This document shows, piece after piece, positions 61,433 to 64,000 of a DNA stretch of 64,000 bases. Each line of letters opens with the position of its first letter. Positions within the stretch are counted from its first letter, which is position 1. The position numbers and the translations under genes were made by a program. The notes under the pieces are model-generated. The model was not told the DNA's origin and made no database searches. It was given only the letters and a program-made list of their open reading frames with translations. Origin of the DNA: Clostridium_S neuense (GTDB lineage Bacteria > Bacillota > Clostridia > Clostridiales > Clostridiaceae); contig NZ_JBJIAA010000020.1 of NCBI RefSeq assembly GCF_045310695.1, positions 1-64,000 on the forward strand, read 5' to 3'.

Positions 61433-61510
61433 TATACCCCACCTAATATATATTAATAATTATCCATACCATTACCTCTTTCTAATACAAAATTCTCATA
61501 TTAGACAAAG

Positions 61511-61544
61511 AATCCCATTATTCAATATTTCGAATAATGAGATT
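61511..61544 (-). terminator. Hairpin after the thioesterase gene
   Basis: AATCTCATTATTC pairs with GAATAATGGGATT (minus strand, 13 bp with one wobble), eight-base loop; T run is weak. Confidence 0.5.
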
Positions 61545-61583
61545 TTTACTTTTTCATACAGCTTCGCTAAATATAATTTTTTC

Positions 61584-62327
61584 TTATCCCTTTAAGAATT
61601 CAGTTTTTATTAGCGTAAGTTTTTCTCCTTCGCTATTTTTAATAACATGATCAAAGATATATTTATCCTCTGTTTCCTGCATTTGTGTTTGCACAGTTAT
61701 AGTTTCTCCATATGAAGTTTCTTTTTCATAAATAACTTTTATATCGGAAACAGAACAAGTTTTCATAATGTCACTAGGTATATTTTCAAGAGCCCAAGAT
61801 ATGTATTTAACATTATTAACATGTCTATTTGTATCTATGTCGCTATATCTTACATCAAACCTTTTTTCACTGTTTATTTCAGAAGGCAATAAAAGCTTTT
61901 CAAACTCAAGCTGCTTATCGTCATCCTTTGTAAGTCCATAGGCGTTGTAAAGATCTTCTGGTACTCTGCAAGGTCTCCTCTTTTCAGTATTGATTAAAAA
62001 CCACAGTGAGTTCGCCTCTCCTATTTTTTCTCCTTTATTAAAAATTTCAAACTTTCTGTATGCATAAAATTTTCTTATAGAATAAGGATTTGTTGATATA
62101 GTAACAGTATCATCATATTCAGGATATTTGTCCATATGTACATCCCATTTATATACAACCCAAGCTATCTTGTTGCTCATCAAATATTCTATACCTACAC
62201 CAAGTTTTTCACTTTGATACGTAGCTAAGTCTCCCATATAGTTCATTATAGACACAATGTTTGCTTTGTTATTGTAATTAACCTCATACAGATGAACATT
62301 GTAGTCCTTCTTCATAATTTTACTCAT
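61584..62327 (-). CDS. Acyl-ACP thioesterase
   Basis: 247 aa, double hot-dog fold. Releases fatty acids from ACP. Segments: SIMNYMGDLATYQSEKLGVGIEYLMSNKIAWVVYKWDVHMDKYPEYDDTVTISTNPYSIRKFYAYRKFEI (first half) and VRYSDIDTNRHVNNVKYISWALENIP with the catalytic Asn/His pair (second half). Start at MSKIMKKD is set by GGAG upstream. The 161-bp leader holds a hairpin and two GCATT-N3-AATGC dyads. The gene is away from the fab operon. Confidence 0.9.
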   Translation of the reverse strand: MSKIMKKDYNVHLYEVNYNNKANIVSIMNYMGDLATYQSEKLGVGIEYLMSNKIAWVVYKWDVHMDKYPEYDDTVTISTNPYSIRKFYAYRKFEIFNKGEKIGEANSLWFLINTEKRRPCRVPEDLYNAYGLTKDDDKQLEFEKLLLPSEINSEKRFDVRYSDIDTNRHVNNVKYISWALENIPSDIMKTCSVSDIKVIYEKETSYGETITVQTQMQETEDKYIFDHVIKNSEGEKLTLIKTEFLKG

Positions 62328-62353
62328 ATAATCAACTCCAATATAAAAAATAA

Positions 62354-62481
62354 GCATTACCAATGCCTTGTAGATAAATTACTTCAACTAACAAAGTTTA
62401 TTTGCACAAAAAGATAGCCTTTTAGTACAAATAAACTTTAAGTTTCATATAGTTTATCTTTAATTATAGCATTGATAATGC
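62354..62481 (-). promoter_or_regulatory. Leader of the thioesterase gene: two dyads and a hairpin
   Basis: GCATTACCAATGC (62354-62366) and GCATTGATAATGC (62469-62481) share the pattern GCATT-N3-AATGC. The second touches a -10 TATAAT (62463-62468, minus strand). Between them AAAGTTTATTTGCAC (62393-62407) pairs 14 of 15 with its mirror (62425-62439). Suggests a repressor binding both dyads. Confidence 0.5.
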
Positions 62482-62488
62482 TTATTTA

Positions 62489-62683
62489 CTATACAGTTTC
62501 TTTATTTAATTCTTGCATTATTTCATTTACGTCTAATCCATGAACCATAGCAGCTTCCTCTATAGTTTCTCCTTGAGCTGATGGACAAGCTATACAACCC
62601 ATTCCAAAACTCATGAGTATACGAGCTGCATCTGGATATATTCTTAAAGCTTCGCCAATTGTCATATCCTTTGTTATCTTCAT
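62489..62683 (-). CDS. DUF1858-domain protein
   Basis: 64 aa. KITKDMTIGEALRIYPDAARILMSFGMGCIACPSAQGETIEEAAMVHGLDVNEIMQELN is a complete DUF1858 domain, with Cys-x2-Cys that may bind a metal or take part in redox chemistry. Stand-alone copies are common in clostridia. ATG after AAGAGGTAGATG. Precise role unknown. Confidence 0.88.
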   Translation of the reverse strand: MKITKDMTIGEALRIYPDAARILMSFGMGCIACPSAQGETIEEAAMVHGLDVNEIMQELNKETV

Positions 62684-62831
62684 GACACATCTACCTCTTT
62701 TCTTTTATTGATGATTATATTATACCCAAGTTTTCCGAGTTGTCAAAATTTATTTTATGGCTTTACTTTAAATAAGTGTTAATTTTTACACTTATTTAAA
62801 ATAAAGCTTCTTTTAATCATTCTAGCTATTT

Positions 62832-64000
62832 TTATATATCACTTACTTTTATTGTTTGATCTCTTTTTGCTCCAACAGAAACAATTGATATTTTAGTTTC
62901 AGTAAGTTCTTCTATTCTCTTTAAGTATTTCTTTGCATTTTCAGGAAGCTTATCGTAGCTTCTAGCATCAGCTACTTCCTCGCCCCATCCATCAAATTCT
63001 TCGTATACAGGTTTGCAAAGTGCTAAATCTTCTAAGCTTGCTGGTATATAATCTATAGTCTCTCCATTAAATTCATATCCGACACACATCTTTACTTTAT
63101 CTATTCCAGCTAAAGTATCTATTTTAGTTATAGCAAAGCTTGTTAATCCTGAAACTCTTGCAGCCTGCTTTAGAATAACAACATCAAGCCAACCGCATCT
63201 TCTTGCTCTTCCTGTTACAACCCCGTATTCATGTCCTGCTTCTCTTATATGTTCTCCCATTTCATCAAATAATTCAGTAGGGAATGGTCCTTTTCCAACT
63301 CTAGTTGTATATGCCTTTGCAATACCAACAGCACTATCTATCATAGTTGGCCCTATTCCAGTTCCAGGACATACGCCGCCACCTATGGTATTTGATGATG
63401 TAACATAAGGATAAGTTCCGTAATCTATATCCAAAAGGTTTCCCTGAGCTCCTTCAAAAAGTACGCTCTTTCCCTTTTTAATTTCATCATAAACAATAAC
63501 AGAAGTATCTTTAACATATGCTTTCATTCTTTCTCCATATTCAAGATACTCTTCACATATCTCTTTATAATCAAAGCCTTCAATACCATACACTTTTGTT
63601 AATATAGCATTTTTTATCTCTAAGTTTGCTTTTAATTTTTCCTTGAATATCTCAGGATGCATTAAATCACAAACTCTTAAACCAGATCTTTCTGCCTTAT
63701 CTGTATAGCAAGGGCCAATTCCTTTTCCTGTAGTTCCAATGTCATTTTTACCTCTTAACTTTTCACTAGCACCATCCAATGCTCTATGATAAGGCATTAT
63801 AAGATGTGCTCTATCACTTATAACTAATTTTTCAGGAGTAACTTCAACACCCATATTATTTAAATATTCAATTTCCTCAAATAAAGATTTTGGATCTAAA
63901 ACAACTCCATTACCTATAATATTTAATTTATCACTATATAATATTCCAGATGGTATTAAATGTAATTTATACTGTTTATCTCCTACTTCCACAGTATGCC
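62832..64000 (-). CDS. purA: Adenylosuccinate synthetase (5' end outside window)
   Basis: At least 389 aa seen; the reading frame runs past the right edge (the last complete codons read HTVEVGDKQ). Joins IMP and aspartate using GTP, first step to AMP. Typical segments: GHTVEVG, DRAHLIMPYHRALDGASE, GTTGKGIGPCYTDKAERSGLR, LFEGAQGNLLDIDYGTYPYVTSSNT, AKAYTTRVGKGPFPTEL, GRARRCGWLDVVILK. The N-terminal P-loop and start are missing because of the window edge, not truncation. Confidence 0.95.
   Translation of the reverse strand, partial: HTVEVGDKQYKLHLIPSGILYSDKLNIIGNGVVLDPKSLFEEIEYLNNMGVEVTPEKLVISDRAHLIMPYHRALDGASEKLRGKNDIGTTGKGIGPCYTDKAERSGLRVCDLMHPEIFKEKLKANLEIKNAILTKVYGIEGFDYKEICEEYLEYGERMKAYVKDTSVIVYDEIKKGKSVLFEGAQGNLLDIDYGTYPYVTSSNTIGGGVCPGTGIGPTMIDSAVGIAKAYTTRVGKGPFPTELFDEMGEHIREAGHEYGVVTGRARRCGWLDVVILKQAARVSGLTSFAITKIDTLAGIDKVKMCVGYEFNGETIDYIPASLEDLALCKPVYEEFDGWGEEVADARSYDKLPENAKKYLKRIEELTETKISIVSVGAKRDQTIKVSDI

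Overview
The window is AT-rich Gram-positive DNA of clostridial type: strong AGGAGG-like ribosome sites, TTG and GTG starts, an archaeal-type aspartyl-tRNA synthetase behind a T-box leader, a FabK/FabT-type fatty acid synthesis operon, a sigma-54/LevR-type PTS operon and no mobile-element enzymes. From memory of gene order it fits Clostridium acetobutylicum or a close relative; this is inference, not a search result. Most genes up to 46.8 kb are on the minus strand.

Layout. 0-5 kb: FtsX-type permease, HD hydrolase, membrane MutS-like ATPase. 5-11.3 kb: aspS with a T-box leader, a phosphodiester glycosidase pair and an ABC exporter, punctuated by three related promoter-plus-hairpin units that look like small RNA genes. 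11.3-14 kb: topB and an HPr paralogue. 14-25 kb: one 12-gene type II fatty acid operon (nitronate monooxygenase-like, fabT, fabH, acpP, fabK, fabD, fabG, fabF, accB, fabZ, accC, accD, accA, in transcription order) from one promoter overlapped by FabT-like operators. 25-32.4 kb: a LevR-type activator, a sigma-54 promoter and a mannose-family PTS with a FrlB-like deglycase and FrlC-like epimerase, a probable route for fructosamines. 32.5-36.7 kb: HAD phosphatase, DAHP synthase, PadR regulator divergent from a two-part permease. 36.8-41.4 kb: a YtrA-type GntR regulator with a MacB-like ABC system and a monofunctional transglycosylase under twin promoters with the same operator. 41.6-46.8 kb: a compact ethanolamine operon (eutA, permease, eutB, eutC). 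47-52.7 kb: ECF sigma/anti-sigma pair, cinA, DnaD-like and DnaC/DnaI-like replication proteins. 52.9-53.7 kb: eight tRNA genes as a tandem duplication of a four-gene block. 54-64 kb: GGDEF-EAL protein, YhgE/Pip membrane protein, BaiN-type flavoprotein, DUF4241 protein, acyl-ACP thioesterase, DUF1858 protein and the 3' part of purA.

The most unusual content lies between genes. (1) A family of hairpin elements whose arms are tandem 7-bp repeats; the 7-mer differs between loci but the period, inverted layout and sub-terminal sequence are kept. One splits the aspS T-box leader, one separates eutB from eutC and supplies the eutB stop codon, one abuts the DAHP synthase stop. Since 7 is not a multiple of 3, each arm presents stop codons in all three frames to translation entering from outside. 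(2) A larger palindromic repeat occurs three times, each time with the same end against the 3' end of a gene. (3) A short core motif is shared by both families. (4) Three C-rich-loop hairpin RNAs show compensatory stem changes.
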